This document shows positions 47,926 to 61,019 of a DNA stretch of 64,000 nucleotides, in pieces. Below the pieces are notes generated by a model. That model made no database searches. It was not told the origin of the DNA and saw only the letters and a list, made by a program, of their open reading frames with translations. Each line of letters opens with the position of its first letter. Within the stretch, counting starts at the first letter, position 1. A program made the translations under genes and the position numbers. This DNA is from Tillus elongatus (Eukaryota > Arthropoda > Insecta > Coleoptera > Cleridae), in assembly GCA_964006375.1 (NCBI GenBank), contig OZ023265.1, positions 115,189,358 to 115,253,357 of the forward strand, in the 5' to 3' direction.

Positions 47926-49437
47926 TTAACTTGAACTTTGTAAATTATTTAATATTCTTTCCAATGTGCCCTTTATACTACTTTTTGTGTTGTTATCTAA
48001 AGTTTCTATTTTGATACTATTTAAAAGTTCCTTTACCGAATTAGTAAAATAGTTACCCGGGTCCTCTCCTGCTGGGACCTGATATTGAGGAGGATATTTA
48101 TTTTTAATAGGTTGGTTTAGATAATTATAGTTAACAAGTAGTTTACTGTGTTCTGGTGAATATTGGCTGAAACTTTTCTGTTCCATTCTTTTTCGTTTTG
48201 TAGGGTTTTGATCTATACTTACGTATTGGCTTCCCGTATCTATGTTAGTTTTTTCTGAAATGAATTGTTTTTTTGGAATAAAAGATTGGACTGATGCAAA
48301 CTGAGATAATGAGCTTTGTTTTATTTCTGATTGTGTTGTTGGTTCTTGGCTAGTTTTAATATTACTTTTTAATAAAAAGCTGTAAGAATTATTGTATTTA
48401 TGCGAAGCGTCCTTATAAGAAATGTTTTCCATCCCCATAATATTATGAATTGCTTTTTGTTTAGCAAATTCGGGACATAACTGGTGATCAGTAGCTTTAT
48501 GCGCACCCCCACAGTGAACACAACATGAATGCTCAACATTTTCACACTGACTGTTTGCATGTTCTCCTCCACAATTTTTACATCTTTCTTTTCCTCTACA
48601 TTGGGAACTCAAATGGCCATACCTTAAACACTTCAAACATTGGATAATTTTTTTAATGTATGGCTCTACTTCAAAAACTATTTTTTCAATTACTACTTTT
48701 TTAGGTAATTTTTGGCCTTTAAATGTTATTAGAACGGATTGTGTATTTATAAATTTTACTTTATTTTCCTCAAATACCCTTCTGCTTAACCTTTTAACCG
48801 CACTAACCTCAAAATACTCCCCATAAAGAGGTTTTATTAAATCTATTAATTCGTTTTCCGTAATATCCAAATCTACAAACCGTATAACGCCCTGTCTACA
48901 TGCTAGAAACATTGGTATATAGGTCTCATAGTTATTTTGCATTAGATTTTTTGATTTGACTAACATATTTGCACTTTCTGCCGAATTTAATGTAATTTTT
49001 ATTTTATTTATTCCTATACTGCTAATATTATCTATATTTTCATGGATTGATGGTTCTAAATTTTTTATTAACCGAGATGTTGCTATTTTGTGTAGTTTTC
49101 CTAGAAAACCTTCTTTTCTTTGCATATAAACTATAAATGGGCCACCTGTGTGTAAACTATAAAAATATTGAGGTCTTATATTATTTTCATTTACATTTTC
49201 CACATATTTTGAATTTATATTATCACTGTTTATTGTTTTTGTACTTACTGATACCGGCTCTCCAATTGTATATCTCCTACCTTGTTTAATTAAATCAACA
49301 CTATCCTTCTTACTTTCTATTTCCTGTTTCTTATCCATATTTACGTCGCCTAGGTCTTCATCATCAATGAACATCGTTTCTAATAGTTGTTCACCTTTCC
49401 CCCTATCCGGCGGGTCTATTTTTTTCTTACCACTCAT
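47926..49437 (-). CDS. ORF1 of I-type retrotransposon (Gag-like, three CCHC knuckles)
   Basis: 503 residues, uninterrupted. It encodes the nucleic-acid-binding partner that packages element RNA. Three zinc knuckles lie at about 264-315: CLKCLRYGHLSSQC, CKNCGGEHANSQC and CCVHCGGAHKATDHQLC. Upstream, residues about 95-250 form a region typical of insect LINE ORF1 (PFIVYMQRKEGFLGKLHKIA, FVDLDITENELIDLI, PKKVVIEKIVFEVEPY). The N-terminus is acidic and the C-terminus polar and low-complexity. The ATG at 49437 is the first in the element's minus-strand leader, 80 nt after the inferred transcription start. The stop TAA is followed by ATATT and the ORF2 ATG. Confidence 0.93.
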   Translation of the reverse strand: MSGKKKIDPPDRGKGEQLLETMFIDDEDLGDVNMDKKQEIESKKDSVDLIKQGRRYTIGEPVSVSTKTINSDNINSKYVENVNENNIRPQYFYSLHTGGPFIVYMQRKEGFLGKLHKIATSRLIKNLEPSIHENIDNISSIGINKIKITLNSAESANMLVKSKNLMQNNYETYIPMFLACRQGVIRFVDLDITENELIDLIKPLYGEYFEVSAVKRLSRRVFEENKVKFINTQSVLITFKGQKLPKKVVIEKIVFEVEPYIKKIIQCLKCLRYGHLSSQCRGKERCKNCGGEHANSQCENVEHSCCVHCGGAHKATDHQLCPEFAKQKAIHNIMGMENISYKDASHKYNNSYSFLLKSNIKTSQEPTTQSEIKQSSLSQFASVQSFIPKKQFISEKTNIDTGSQYVSIDQNPTKRKRMEQKSFSQYSPEHSKLLVNYNYLNQPIKNKYPPQYQVPAGEDPGNYFTNSVKELLNSIKIETLDNNTKSSIKGTLERILNNLQSSS

Positions 49438-49530
49438 GTTACTATCACTTATTTCACACGTTTAAAGTCGATCGATTTAAATAGCTACCGCTTTCAATCA
49501 GCAACCGACCCGAACTGATTAGGTTAATAA

Positions 49531-50380
49531 AATATGCCCTGAAAACTGTTACGAAATATGTGTTGCAGGTACTTTTACAATCGCAGGTATTTCGAAACTG
49601 GTTAATTTTGTCGTCATTCAACGAGTATATCTTTTTTATTGAGAAAATACAAGATAATACAATTTGCTGATCAAAAGTTTCCTAATGATGCTAACCAAAA
49701 CCTGTGCGTATAAGTACAATTTGGAGAACCCATTTTATCAAAATACAGAATTGGGTTCTCCAAATTGAACTTCAGTGATCATCACAGGTTCCACCCATTG
49801 TCTTGTGAGTATGTTTAGGACTTAAAAAGTAACACAGGCAACGCCCTCTAGTCACTGAAACCAAATTGAGAATGATTTATGTTTTAACACGTTGGAAAAC
49901 TCACCTGTACTGATTTTGAAGTCAATAAATTAAAAACTTTTCTAGATCTAAAAATAAATCCAGATTCAATTCCTCGCTCTAGCACCCTGTACTTCTTTCA
50001 ACTTTAACGTTTAGACTGACTTAAGTTTGGCTAAATTGAAACATTTTGATGCCGAGAATCTACTGCTGCACTGTGTACCATAACCTCTCATCCGACCTGT
50101 AAAATAAGTCAGTTCTTATGAAAGTATCTGATATCTCACGTCACTCTATCTCTAGTCTTTTAGTCTTTAGTAATTATTTTGCAATTAACTTCATGTCGTG
50201 TCTTTTTTGAAAACCTAGTGAAAATATATTGTCTGTCATGCGTAAGAAATTGGTCTAGATGTCCCCCCTTTAACTTCCAAATACTTATTCACTCCTTACC
50301 GTGCATATTGAAACATTCTAGGTGTCACTAGTGAGCAGGCAAAGCAGACTGTGTTTTCCTATCATATAAAATTGCAGGTG
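49531..50380. other. no gene recognised; holds a Penelope-like end at 49712-49800
   Basis: Apart from the palindromic remnant listed separately, nothing is recognised. Confidence 0.45.
49712..49800. mobile_element. palindromic Penelope-like terminal remnant
   Basis: TACAATTTGGAGAACCC and GAATTGGGTTCTCCAAATTG are head-to-head inverted copies separated by about 18 bases, followed by GATCATCACAGGTTCC. The ribozyme-bearing middle has been lost. Confidence 0.75.
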
Positions 50381-50795
50381 AAATCTCCATAACTTAGTCC
50401 TTTATAAAACCCCCAAAATAAATAATCACTGGCTGTCAAACCTGACAATCTAGTGGCCCAGTTGAGGGGATGTCCACCTTGGTCAGGTATGTACCTGACC
50501 AATCCGTCTGTTTTTAAATATTAGATTTAAATAATTACAATCTTCTATTGCACAATAGGGTGGAGCTCCATCCTGTTGAAATCACATGTCTGGATTTACG
50601 CTTTGGTTTAATAATTAAGGTAATCTGTTTCTTAGAAAATTGCAGGACATTTCTTCTTTTAGACGCTCCCCAAAGAAATGCAGACCATTAACTTTATCAC
50701 CGATTAGACCACACCAGACACTAATTGACCATGGATGTAAATTTGGCAGAGTTCTAAGCCAGTGGAGATTTTCCGGCGCCTACTAATGCATATTG
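50380..50795 (-). pseudogene. mariner-like transposase, C-terminal part (split gene)
   Basis: Minus strand frames encode WSISVWCGLIGDKVNGLHFF, FQQDGAPPYC (second catalytic D) and HPLNWATRLSGLTASDY (third acidic region before LFWG). Stops and frameshifts occur. The missing N-terminal half lies at 53030-53530, on the far side of the Penelope-like insertion. The same broad family as 37046-38124 and 61020-61230. Confidence 0.75.
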
Positions 50796-51178
50796 TGTCT
50801 AATTATATTTAAAGCCAAAAACAAATATGTATAATTTGGAGAACCCAATTCATCACGATACAGTTTTTTGACCCGACGATCAAACAAAGTTAAGGGGATG
50901 AGTAAACTAAGTGAATAAAGACTAAAACTACTATTTATATGTTAGGTGCTAAGCAGTTGCGAACAGCGTCCTCTAGGAAGGTACACAGACAGACCCCCGC
51001 TGTTGAGTCTTAAATCCCTGTGTTTAAAACTGCATACCTGCCTTTGTTATGCTGTGCGTCGTTATCAAATATTCCTTCTAAGAAGAACACGCTGGTTATT
51101 AAGATAACAGTTCGAACAATCGACTACATAGAACCGGAACTGCTCTATTCATCGAAACATTTTTGTTCAAATTTCTAA

Positions 51179-51179
<1 letters not shown>

Positions 51180-51259
<80 letters not shown>
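51180..51259. repeat. (TA)n microsatellite inside the Penelope-like element
   Basis: The array directly follows the last recognisable GIY-YIG codons (DAYESI) on the minus strand and so sits in the element's 3' region. Confidence 0.9.
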
Positions 51260-51260
<1 letters not shown>

Positions 51261-52650
51261 TTTCGTATGCATCAATCTGACGCGACTGCCTGATAATTTT
51301 TATTAACTTGAGATTTTCTTTATCTACATGATGATTATTATCCCAAATATGCTGAGCAATAGATGATTTATCAATAGTGCCATATCTCAGTTCCGCTAAA
51401 TGTTCTTTAAATCTAGTTTGAATGTTTTTTTTTTTTAGTTTGCCCAACATATTTAAGTTCACAATCCTTACAATTTATTTCATCGATTCCCGACACATCT
51501 TTGGTTTTATCTTTATCCTTTGGATTACCTAGCAAATTTTTTAATGTATTTTGTGTAGCAAATGTTAGCAGCAAATTGGCTTTCTTAAAAATGCTATTAA
51601 AACCTCTCGCAATTCGCGGTTTAAATGGTAAACAGACAACGGCTTTGTCTGGTTTATATTTTCTGAAAGTCGTAGATTCCGCTAACATTTTCTTTGTTTT
51701 ATGTTTCTCCAGACAGAGTAACCATTATCTTTAGCTACATTTTAAATATATTCAAGTTCTCTGTTGAATCTTTCTTTATTTAAGGGAAACTGTATTAACC
51801 TATGAAAATTCAAACTAGCTATTTTTTTGTGGAAAACTATGGTGTGAGTGAATCGAAATGTAATTCACGGTGGTGGTTTCCTTTCTGAGGATGTCAAATT
51901 CTAAAGTGTCTCTATTTTTAGTGACTAATACAGCAAGAAAAGGTAATTTATGCCTGAATTTAATGGAGACAAATTTACTGTTTATTTGGCAATAAAATCG
52001 TCTACTTTGCATACATTTGTATTAAATACTGCAAAAAGATCGTCCACATAACGAAAGTATACTCTAGGAAAATTGTCATTTTCACTTTGCTGGGTCTGTT
52101 TCAAATCTACTCATGCAAAGGTTTGTAATGAATGGTGAAAGGGGGTTGCCCATGGGTTTGTTCAAAAAATTCATTATTAAATTAAAAAAATATTCTGATT
52201 TGTGTAAAGATTTGTTAAGTTTATATATTCTTTGTAGGGCTCTTCATCTATGTTGTTCATTTTTAACAAATGGTGTAAATACGTTAGCGTTTCTGTTATG
52301 GGACCACCGGGAAATAGTGGGGTTACATGAAACGATAATAAAACCCAGCCTTAAACCAATTTAATATTTTTAATTTTATTAATAAATTCAAGTAAATTTG
52401 AGACTGAAAACTTTTTTGTTCAATAGGCAAGCCTTTACATTCGTTTGTTAACCATTTCGCTGTATTGTATGTCGTGAAATCTATAGCTGAAACAATAGGT
52501 CTCACCGATTTTCTGGGTTTATGGATTTTCGGCAGACAATACTTTTTAAGAACTTTAGAATTTGAAACATGTAACTTTTTTCCTAAATCTTTTGTAGTAA
52601 GGTTATGACATCTCTTTAAATTGTTTTTAACTTCGGAAATCATTGCGTTA
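51260..52650 (-). pseudogene. Penelope-like RT and GIY-YIG endonuclease, broken frame
   Basis: Minus strand, in order: LKKYCLPKIHKPRKSVRPIV (finger motif, about 52560), KPMGNPLSPFITNLC (about 52160), YFRYVDDLFAVFN (catalytic YVDD, about 52050), FRHKLPFLAVLV (about 51950), RGFNSIFKKANLLLTFATQN (about 51600), then the GIY-YIG endonuclease with CKDCELKYVGQTKK and RFKEHLAELRYG plus HIWDNNHH. The CxxC and H residues match the zinc-linked GIY-YIG of Penelope. Stops and frameshifts split it into at least five frames; the N-terminal RT part is missing or unreadable. It is inactive as read. Confidence 0.82.
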
Positions 52651-52903
52651 TATACTTACTCTATCTTTATAATCGCTTTTATCTAAAACTAAAACCTTAT
52701 TACCCTTTAACATAAAAAACTTTCTTTCTCTCGCAATCGTTTAACTATATTTATTTGGTTAAAGTTTTTTGTATTACTGGGCTTATTTTCATTTAAATTT
52801 TTAATTCATTTAACTTAACATGCTTGTCTAATAAAGTTTTTTGAAGGCTCAGGTGCTAACATATAAATAGTAGTTCTAGTCTTTATTCAGTTAGTTTACT
52901 CAT

Positions 52904-52940
52904 CCCCTTGACGACATTAACTTTGTTAGCGATAGTCGGG
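52904..52940 (+). ncRNA. decayed hammerhead-like motif in Penelope terminus
   Basis: CCC, TTGACGA (for CTGACGA), C, ATTAAC/GTTAGC-like helix, then GATAGTCGGG in which most of GAAAC is lost. Stem I CCC/GGG is kept. At the other end of the element (50868-50900) only the cleavage-side half remains. Confidence 0.5.
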
Positions 52941-53034
52941 TCAAAAAACTGTATTGTGATTAATTGGGTTCTCCAAATTGTACTGATCAGTGCTCATCAC
53001 AGGTTCCCATCTTCACTAATTAATCCAAAATTTA

Positions 53035-53530
53035 AAAAAAAACAAAGAAAAGGTAGTAAATTTCCGCCGATAAGAAATAACTTAAAATCCTACCTCCCAC
53101 AATTATGGAAAGTAGTTTCGTCAGCAAAAAGAACATTGTTTAGGAACCTCTTATTTCCTTGCATTTGTCTGGTGACCCAATTGCAAAATGTAATGCGATT
53201 TTAAAATTTTGCGCATATAGCTCCTGGTGCAGTGTAATGTGATGAAATTTGTACAAGTGCAACATATTCAGAACTGATTTTTTATTCATTCCAGAATCTC
53301 AAGCAAGAAGGTACTAGCATGCGGGTCAAAAGCTGCCGCTACTAAAACGCCCACTGCACGATTTTCGTCAGGTTTAGTTCCCTTCCGAACTCGTTTCGAT
53401 TTTAAACTGCCGGAAGTACGACTTCTGGTTTCCAGCCTTTAAAATTGAGATTTCGTATTATTAGGAAACCTCTCTGCCCACATTAGCGCAACTTTTCTGT
53501 AATTTTTTCTGTACTCTTCCAAAACGAACA
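53035..53530 (-). pseudogene. mariner-like transposase, N-terminal part (split gene)
   Basis: Minus strand: EEYRKNYRKVALMWAERFPN at about 53510-53450 (DUF4817-like N-terminal region), then RTSGSLKSKRVRKGTKPDEN, GVLVAAAFDPHASTF, and QCSFC-like sequence that in another frame reads NNVLFADETTFHN, the first catalytic D. The continuation lies at 50795-50380 beyond the Penelope insertion. Confidence 0.72.
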
Positions 53531-53960
53531 ACATATTAACTTGCACTTAAGAATTATTTTCCTTGTTTAATTGAGCAATAAACTGATAAATAATCATCAA
53601 AATGTGACAATTCTTAATTGCCTGTAGGAAAAATAACGCATTTTTGTAAAAGCAGATAATAATTAACATCAACCTCCATGATAACAGACTTAATGAATAA
53701 ATTAATATTTTTTTTTGCATTTTGACCTAATAAATTATAATTTCGTAACCGGAAAAGCAAATCGAACATTTTTGACACAGATAGCACATATCAAGTGTTT
53801 TTACGTAGATTCCAAATTTTAAAAAAATACATCGCTACATTTAAAAATCCAAAGTTATAAACCACCCCCTGCCCCCAACCCATTAATATAGAGAGGGGAA
53901 TAAATTGTCAAAAAATTAAACCGTTTTTGATGTCCCATTGCAACACTTTGAAAAGCTTAC
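53531..53960. other. no feature recognised
   Basis: AT-rich; no motif. Confidence 0.4.
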
Positions 53961-53964
53961 CCTG

Positions 53965-54510
<546 letters not shown>

Positions 54511-54965
54511 ACTCCCGAGTTGTTTTGCCCGCAAAAAACACAAACACAAAGTTCAACCACCTATTTTATTATTCAGGGATCAAGCGTAATTATTGTGTCT
54601 TGTTTGCTAAATAGTGGCCTAAATCTTAACTGCTTCTATAATTACCGAACAGGACATACCAACTAAAACAATTGACACCGTAACATATAGGCTATTATAG
54701 ACCTACCTTTATATAAGTTGCCGATGAGTCATTTGATTTATTACAGTAATAATTATACAGTCATCAACTTTGTATGCGGACCATGATTCTCTTTCGGCCA
54801 ACGATCTGATGATTTAATTAATTACCTATTGTTCAAACGGACCAAGCTGCTGCTTTCATGCTGGAAAAACGTATCTGTCACTATTTTCTCTTTATTTATA
54901 CAGCCTTTAAAAAATGCCGAGTGATTGGGGTCATTATCTGTAATGAAATAATTCTCGTATACATA
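54511..54965. other. no feature recognised
   Basis: No motif. Confidence 0.4.
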
Positions 54966-54969
54966 TACT

Positions 54970-55740
54970 GACTTCCAAAAAAATCCGAACACCCAGTAAA
55001 AGTTGTTCAGTTTTAATTTAATTTAGGCATAATGTATGTTTAATCAAACTTAAAAAAATTATAAGATTTTAAGACCAAAGTATCAAAAAATGACAAACTT
55101 ATTTAACGATAAGTGGGTCCACCGCGGTTTTTTACACATTCGATAACTCTTTAAGCATTGCTTAAAACTAAATGATTTATGGTATCCTGATGAATATCAT
55201 CTCAGGCATATTGAATTTGGTGACGAAGGTCAATTAGGTTATTTTGTAGTTGGAGTAAATGACCCAGTAGACTGCCAATCATCTCACACCTCTTCGACCT
55301 CTTCAATTTGTGACAAGTTTGCGGAGCGAGAAGGCTGGGGAAGCAGGGTCGTGTTTTTTTTTTGTTGCGAGAAACTTGTAGCAATTCTTGATGTATGAGT
55401 ACGTGCGTTGTCTTGTTTGAAAAGGGGTTGAATTAACCCTCGTCGGCATAGCAATGCAACAGGCTGTAATATGTTTCATTTCTAATCATTTGCATTTAAA
55501 TTTCTGTCAATAAAAATTAGAGGTGACCTGCTGCCGTATGTTATTGCACCCCATACCATAATCCTCTGTGTAGGGGCCGCCCAGCCATCAAACTTGTGCG
55601 ATAATTCGAATGTTCTGTAACCATTTTGTTTTATAGGTATCTTATTAACACTTCGAAAATACTGATTCATTATGTAAAGCCGCAATAAAAACTTTTCTGT
55701 TGTAGACAGTTGAAGTATTTTATAAGTTTATCTTCAAAAC
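54970..55740 (-). pseudogene. Tc1-like transposase remnant
   Basis: The best part, near 55600-55490, encodes RIMVWGAITYGSRSPLIFI, the typical Tc1 segment between the first and second catalytic D. Further down the minus strand come DNARTH-like and HDPASPAFS-like stretches, then MIGSLLGHLLQLQNN (the WDMMGR region). Stops are frequent. A possible end, CCAAAAAAATCCGAACACCC, sits near 54975. Inactive. Confidence 0.7.
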
Positions 55741-55772
55741 GTTTATATAGCAGGACTATAACATACCTTATA

Positions 55773-55981
55773 AAGCGCCTCTGTGGCCGTGCGGGAAAGT
55801 CGATTCAGACTTTCTAATACGGACTCGCGGGACGACGGTTCGAAACTCACCGGCGGCTTATGATTTTTAAAATCACTGTCGTCGTTGAGATCGAGCTCAA
55901 GGTGGAGGGTAGGTTAGTTTAGATAAGCAAAAAGGGTCAGCAATGGCCTAATTGCCAGTAAGCATCTTACCTTTTTTACTT
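55773..55981 (+). mobile_element. tRNA-derived SINE, family 2
   Basis: ATAACATACCTTATA at 55758-55772 and ATAACATATCTTATA at 55982-55996 form a 15-bp target duplication with one mismatch. The head GCGCCTCTGTGGCCGTGCGG carries a box A, and GACGGTTCGAAACTC a box B. The length and long variable region suggest a Ser or Leu-type tRNA ancestor. The body ends CTTACCTTTTTTACTT, including a T6 terminator-like run. Confidence 0.82.
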
Positions 55982-55996
55982 ATAACATATCTTATA

Positions 55997-56740
55997 TACA
56001 GTCACAGAATTGAAGAAGTTTCCAGAGCCTACTTATAAAACATTTTCACCTATATTTCACCTATAAAACTAAATTGTTTTATGACGCTTTTTTATTGCAT
56101 TCCGGCGATATTTTCAATTTCCTTATAAACATATTAAGAACTATTTTAAAGTAACTTCCAGTGACTTTAAATAATAGTTATACTAAAAGTCATTTAGAAA
56201 CAGTTTCGCACTTAAGAACAAATTGATGTTTAAATTGTCATCTTATAACTATTTTATGGTATTGTATTTCTACGACGATATGAAAAACGCAATATAATCC
56301 TTATAAGATTAAGTTGTCGACTTAACATAAATATGCTGTGCGGCTAACTTCATAATAAAATATGTTTATGACAACTGACCCAAAATAATTTTGATAATGA
56401 AAGGACCAGCTTATCGGAAACGTAAAAACAACCAAAGTGTTGTGATGGGAATGCTCTTTTACAAACCTGAGGGGGGGGGGGGGGGGGGGGCAGCTTAATG
56501 ATGATGAAATATAAGGTAATTGGATAATAGAACTAACGTCCATTGAAGATTATAATTTTGCGCTGGAAGTTGACACAAACATAGAATTTAGAACAAATAT
56601 TAGGCAATAGGCACTTTCTTTTAATATCCCGCATTCAGCATTAAGAGTGCTATTCCTCAACATTAATTGAATAATGCCTAACGTACTTTCACAAGATCCC
56701 AGAACACTTTTAAAACATATCAAACGAATTATATGAGAAA
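55997..56740. other. no gene recognised; contains a 20-bp poly-G run
   Basis: AT-rich except for the G20 run at 56471-56490. Confidence 0.45.
56471..56490 (+). repeat. (G)20 homopolymer
   Basis: Twenty consecutive G in an AT-rich setting; could form a G-quadruplex, or its length could be an assembly artefact. Confidence 0.9.
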
Positions 56741-56754
56741 AGTTGGAGATAATG

Positions 56755-57117
56755 GTGTGTTGTGTGTTTTGTTTCTTTAACGTCGGCCTATTTCCGCGAC
56801 TATGGCCAATCACCGACGCCAGGAAGCAGTTTCACCTCACTATCCTGGAAATTTTGCCGAACCCCTGCCTTTCTGTAAGTAGGGTAGGGATATTTAACGT
56901 GGCCAACATCGCATGGACACCGGACCGACGGCTTTACGCCCCCTCCGAGGGCGGAACGTGCAGACATTTAACTTGCTCAAATACAATGCCAGAACCTCGG
57001 TTGATGTTAATTGGTGTTACAGTTTGTATTGAAAAAGGGAAAGGAGAACCCTGGGATCGAACCCAGTACCCTTCGGTTCAGAGGCACACGTACTTAACTC
57101 TGAACCACCAAGGCTTT
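56755..57117 (-). mobile_element. tRNA-derived SINE, family 1
   Basis: GAGATAATG at 56746-56754 and 57118-57126 is the target duplication (9 bp). On the minus strand the head reads GCCTTGGTGGTTCAGAG (box A), GTGTGCCTCTGAACCGAAGG and CTGGGTTCGATCCCAGG (a perfect box B). Of the three long copies this has the best box B. Confidence 0.9.
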
Positions 57118-57126
57118 GAGATAATG

Positions 57127-57360
57127 ATAATTACTGGCATTTCTTTGTTTATGACGTTTATAGCTGCTCCTTCCAACAATTCGCCATATTATTAGGGGTA
57201 ATTTTATATGTTATGTGTATCTTTCCTATATAATAGTCACGTTTCCTGCTAAATAATGAAAGATTTATCATAAAAAAGACAAACTATCGCAAAACTCAAT
57301 ATGTTGAAACTATTAAAAAAAATCTCATGTGTGTTAATATTACAGTTTCTTAATATATGA
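57127..57360. other. no feature recognised
   Basis: No motif. Confidence 0.4.
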
Positions 57361-57364
57361 AAAT

Positions 57365-58335
57365 TATTATTATCTCTTTTGAATGGAGTCCAGGATAGGG
57401 AGTGTAGAAGCGGCAGCTGCACCCCAGATGTGGGAGCAGTATTCTAGGTTTGGCCTTATTTGTGAAGTATATAAGGTATAGAGATTAGCTGGTGAAAAGT
57501 ATTTGCGAGCCCGGAAGAGGAAACCTAATTTCTTAGCAGCCGCTTCTGCAATTGATGTGACATGTTGGTGCCAATTAAGATTTCGATCCACAGAAATGCC
57601 AACAAGAGAAAAGGACCCATTACTTTGAATAACTTGGTTGCTCATTGTGATGGGTCTAGGGCTGGCGTATCTCTTGTGAGAAAGAAAGCAAGACTTAGTT
57701 TTGGTGGGGTTGAATTGTACAAGATTTCTACTTCCCCGGTCTAATATTTTTTTGGAGAATCACGGAGACAGAACCCTCCATGAGTCTGCGATCCTCATCC
57801 AACTGGGCTAAAGAGACAGGCTTAGAATATTGTATATTTGAGTTGAGGGTGCTGTCGTCCGCGTAACTGTGAACTGGGTTGGATGTGCTACAGAGGAGGT
57901 CATTGATGGAGAAGAAACAAAGTAGGGGCTAAAGCTGAACCTTGAGGAACTCCCGCATTAATTGGATACAGTTTAGAGGAATGGCCATCCACAACAACAG
58001 ATATGCTCCTGCTGGAGAGGAAATTTGCTGTCCAGGTACAAAGTTTTGGTAGTAGGCCATAGGCCGGAAGTTTATTAGGCAGCGCTGCGTGCCAGACCTG
58101 GTCGAATGCTTTGGATATGTCTAGAGCAACAATCTGGGATTCACCGTGTTGTTCCATAAACTTGTTCCAAGAATGGGTGACAAAGGAAAGGAGGTAGGCA
58201 GTCGATCTGCGCTGACGGAATCCATACTGCCTGTCGTGGATTAGACTGTGTTTTTCAAGAAATTTTAGTAATTCGGTGTTTATATACTTTTCCATCACTT
58301 TAGAGACGACTGAAAGGAGAGAAATAGGCTGTTTT
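57365..58335 (-). pseudogene. CR1/jockey-like LINE RT, second copy
   Basis: RT of the same family as 30240-31455. The open part 58298-57900 encodes MEKYINTELLKFLEKHSLIH, YGFRQRRSTAYLLSFV, VALDISKAFDQVWHAALPNK and AGVPQGSALAPTLFLL. A 4-base deletion near 57907 breaks the frame just before the ADD motif. The continuation 57645-57370 reads SFSLVGISVDRNLNWHQHV and PNLEYCSHIWGAAAAS. It extends further 5' than the 30240 copy, to PISLLSVVSKV near 58330. Inactive. Confidence 0.82.
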
Positions 58336-58533
58336 CAAACTCGGATTTCTTATCATGCAGTCATTCTCTATAACGGACTCCTATAAAAATTCAAAAATTA
58401 TGATTTTTAAGAAAAAGATTAAATGCTTCCGAGCTTAAGATTGTACATGTAGATAATATTGAGATAATGTAGACAGTTGCAATGTTTTCCAGTTGATGGT
58501 TTTTGAAAACACATATGTGTGTATATAATTGGT

Positions 58534-58688
<155 letters not shown>

Positions 58689-58689
58689 T

Positions 58690-59560
58690 TACATATAGAA
58701 ACACTATTGAACAAGCTAATTATACATGTGTTTAGAGCTGCATGTTAAATAATGCATTCAAAGCTACATGGCGAATCGCTTTCTTGGGATTCATATTAAA
58801 GAGAAATTGTTTATTTAAACGCAATCTTCATCGATGCATTTTTTTATTTTGGTGAATCTTTGTTGCAAAATTATTTATCTGCATATTTTATGCTGCACCG
58901 TCGCCTCCATATTTTTATCAGCATTTTAACATTTTTTCTGTGATGACGATACTCTCATAAAAAAATATGTCTTTTACCAAGCTTTCTGTTTACTCATTTG
59001 TATCTTTAATTCCACTAGATCAAGACATGTTATTTATTATAGCAATTTTCACCACAAAAAAAAAATGTTTATATTGTAGGACGCGAGGTACGAGGTATAT
59101 AATAGTGGATAAGTTTATTATTTTTATTATTCCTATGATATAGATGGTACAATACAAAAAACATACAAGCAATCTTTTCCTTAAAATTAGCTCTCTCGCT
59201 TTGATAAAGTAACAAATTACGAATTCCAGGAAGTAGCACAAAGTAGTTCATAGCACACTGGGAAATAACACAATCAATCAACTGGTGACTTGACAAAAGC
59301 CTATTTAGGAATTGAGCCGACAGCTTCTTACAGAAAAGACATTAGATCTTTTATGTCACTGCTCGTTACTCGAATTGCTTTAATCAGAACATTGTACAAT
59401 CGCACACTGATTTCATTTTATGTTCGTCTCTGTGTTTGTTTTAATGTCGGAAGTCTGTTAATGCGTTACAGTTTCTCTACAAGGAGTGTTAAGACGTGCA
59501 GTGTTTATATAAACAAAGTTATGTTGACTTGATTAGTACCAAACTATAATAACACAGAAT
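58690..59560. other. no feature recognised
   Basis: AT-rich; anonymous short frames only. Confidence 0.45.
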
Positions 59561-59639
59561 CAGCTTCTTGTGACCTAGTAAATGCATATTGCAAAAAAAG
59601 TTGATGACAGGACAAATAGAGAGAATTTCAATACAAAAT

Positions 59640-61015
<1,376 letters not shown>

Positions 61016-61019
61016 AGTA

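Larger units (their letters stand above)
43489..49517 (-). mobile_element. full-length I-type non-LTR retrotransposon
   Basis: ATTAGGTTAATAA at 43476-43488 and 49518-49530 is a perfect 13-bp target duplication enclosing 6029 bp. On the minus strand it starts CAGTTCGGGTCGG, has an 80-nt 5' UTR, ORF1, a 5-nt gap, ORF2, a roughly 757-nt 3' UTR and a terminal (CA)n tail instead of poly-A, as known for I-clade elements that end in short tandem repeats. Both ORFs are open. This is the only element in the window that looks complete. Confidence 0.93.
50826..53029 (-). mobile_element. Penelope-like retroelement, 2.2 kb, inverted termini
   Basis: The left end is ATAATTTGGAGAACCCAATT and the right end its inverted match (GAATTGGGTTCTCCAAATTG) plus CATCACAGGTTCCC and ATCTTCACTAATT. 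The inverted sequence continues inward for over 100 bp (GATGAGTAAACTAA; AATAAAGACTA; CTACTATTTATATGTTA). An imperfect target duplication, ATTTAAAgccAAAAACAAA at 50807-50825 and ATTTAAAaaAAAAACAAA at 53030-53046, surrounds it. RT and GIY-YIG segments lie on the minus strand; a (TA)n array at 51180-51259 follows the GIY-YIG end. Confidence 0.85.
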
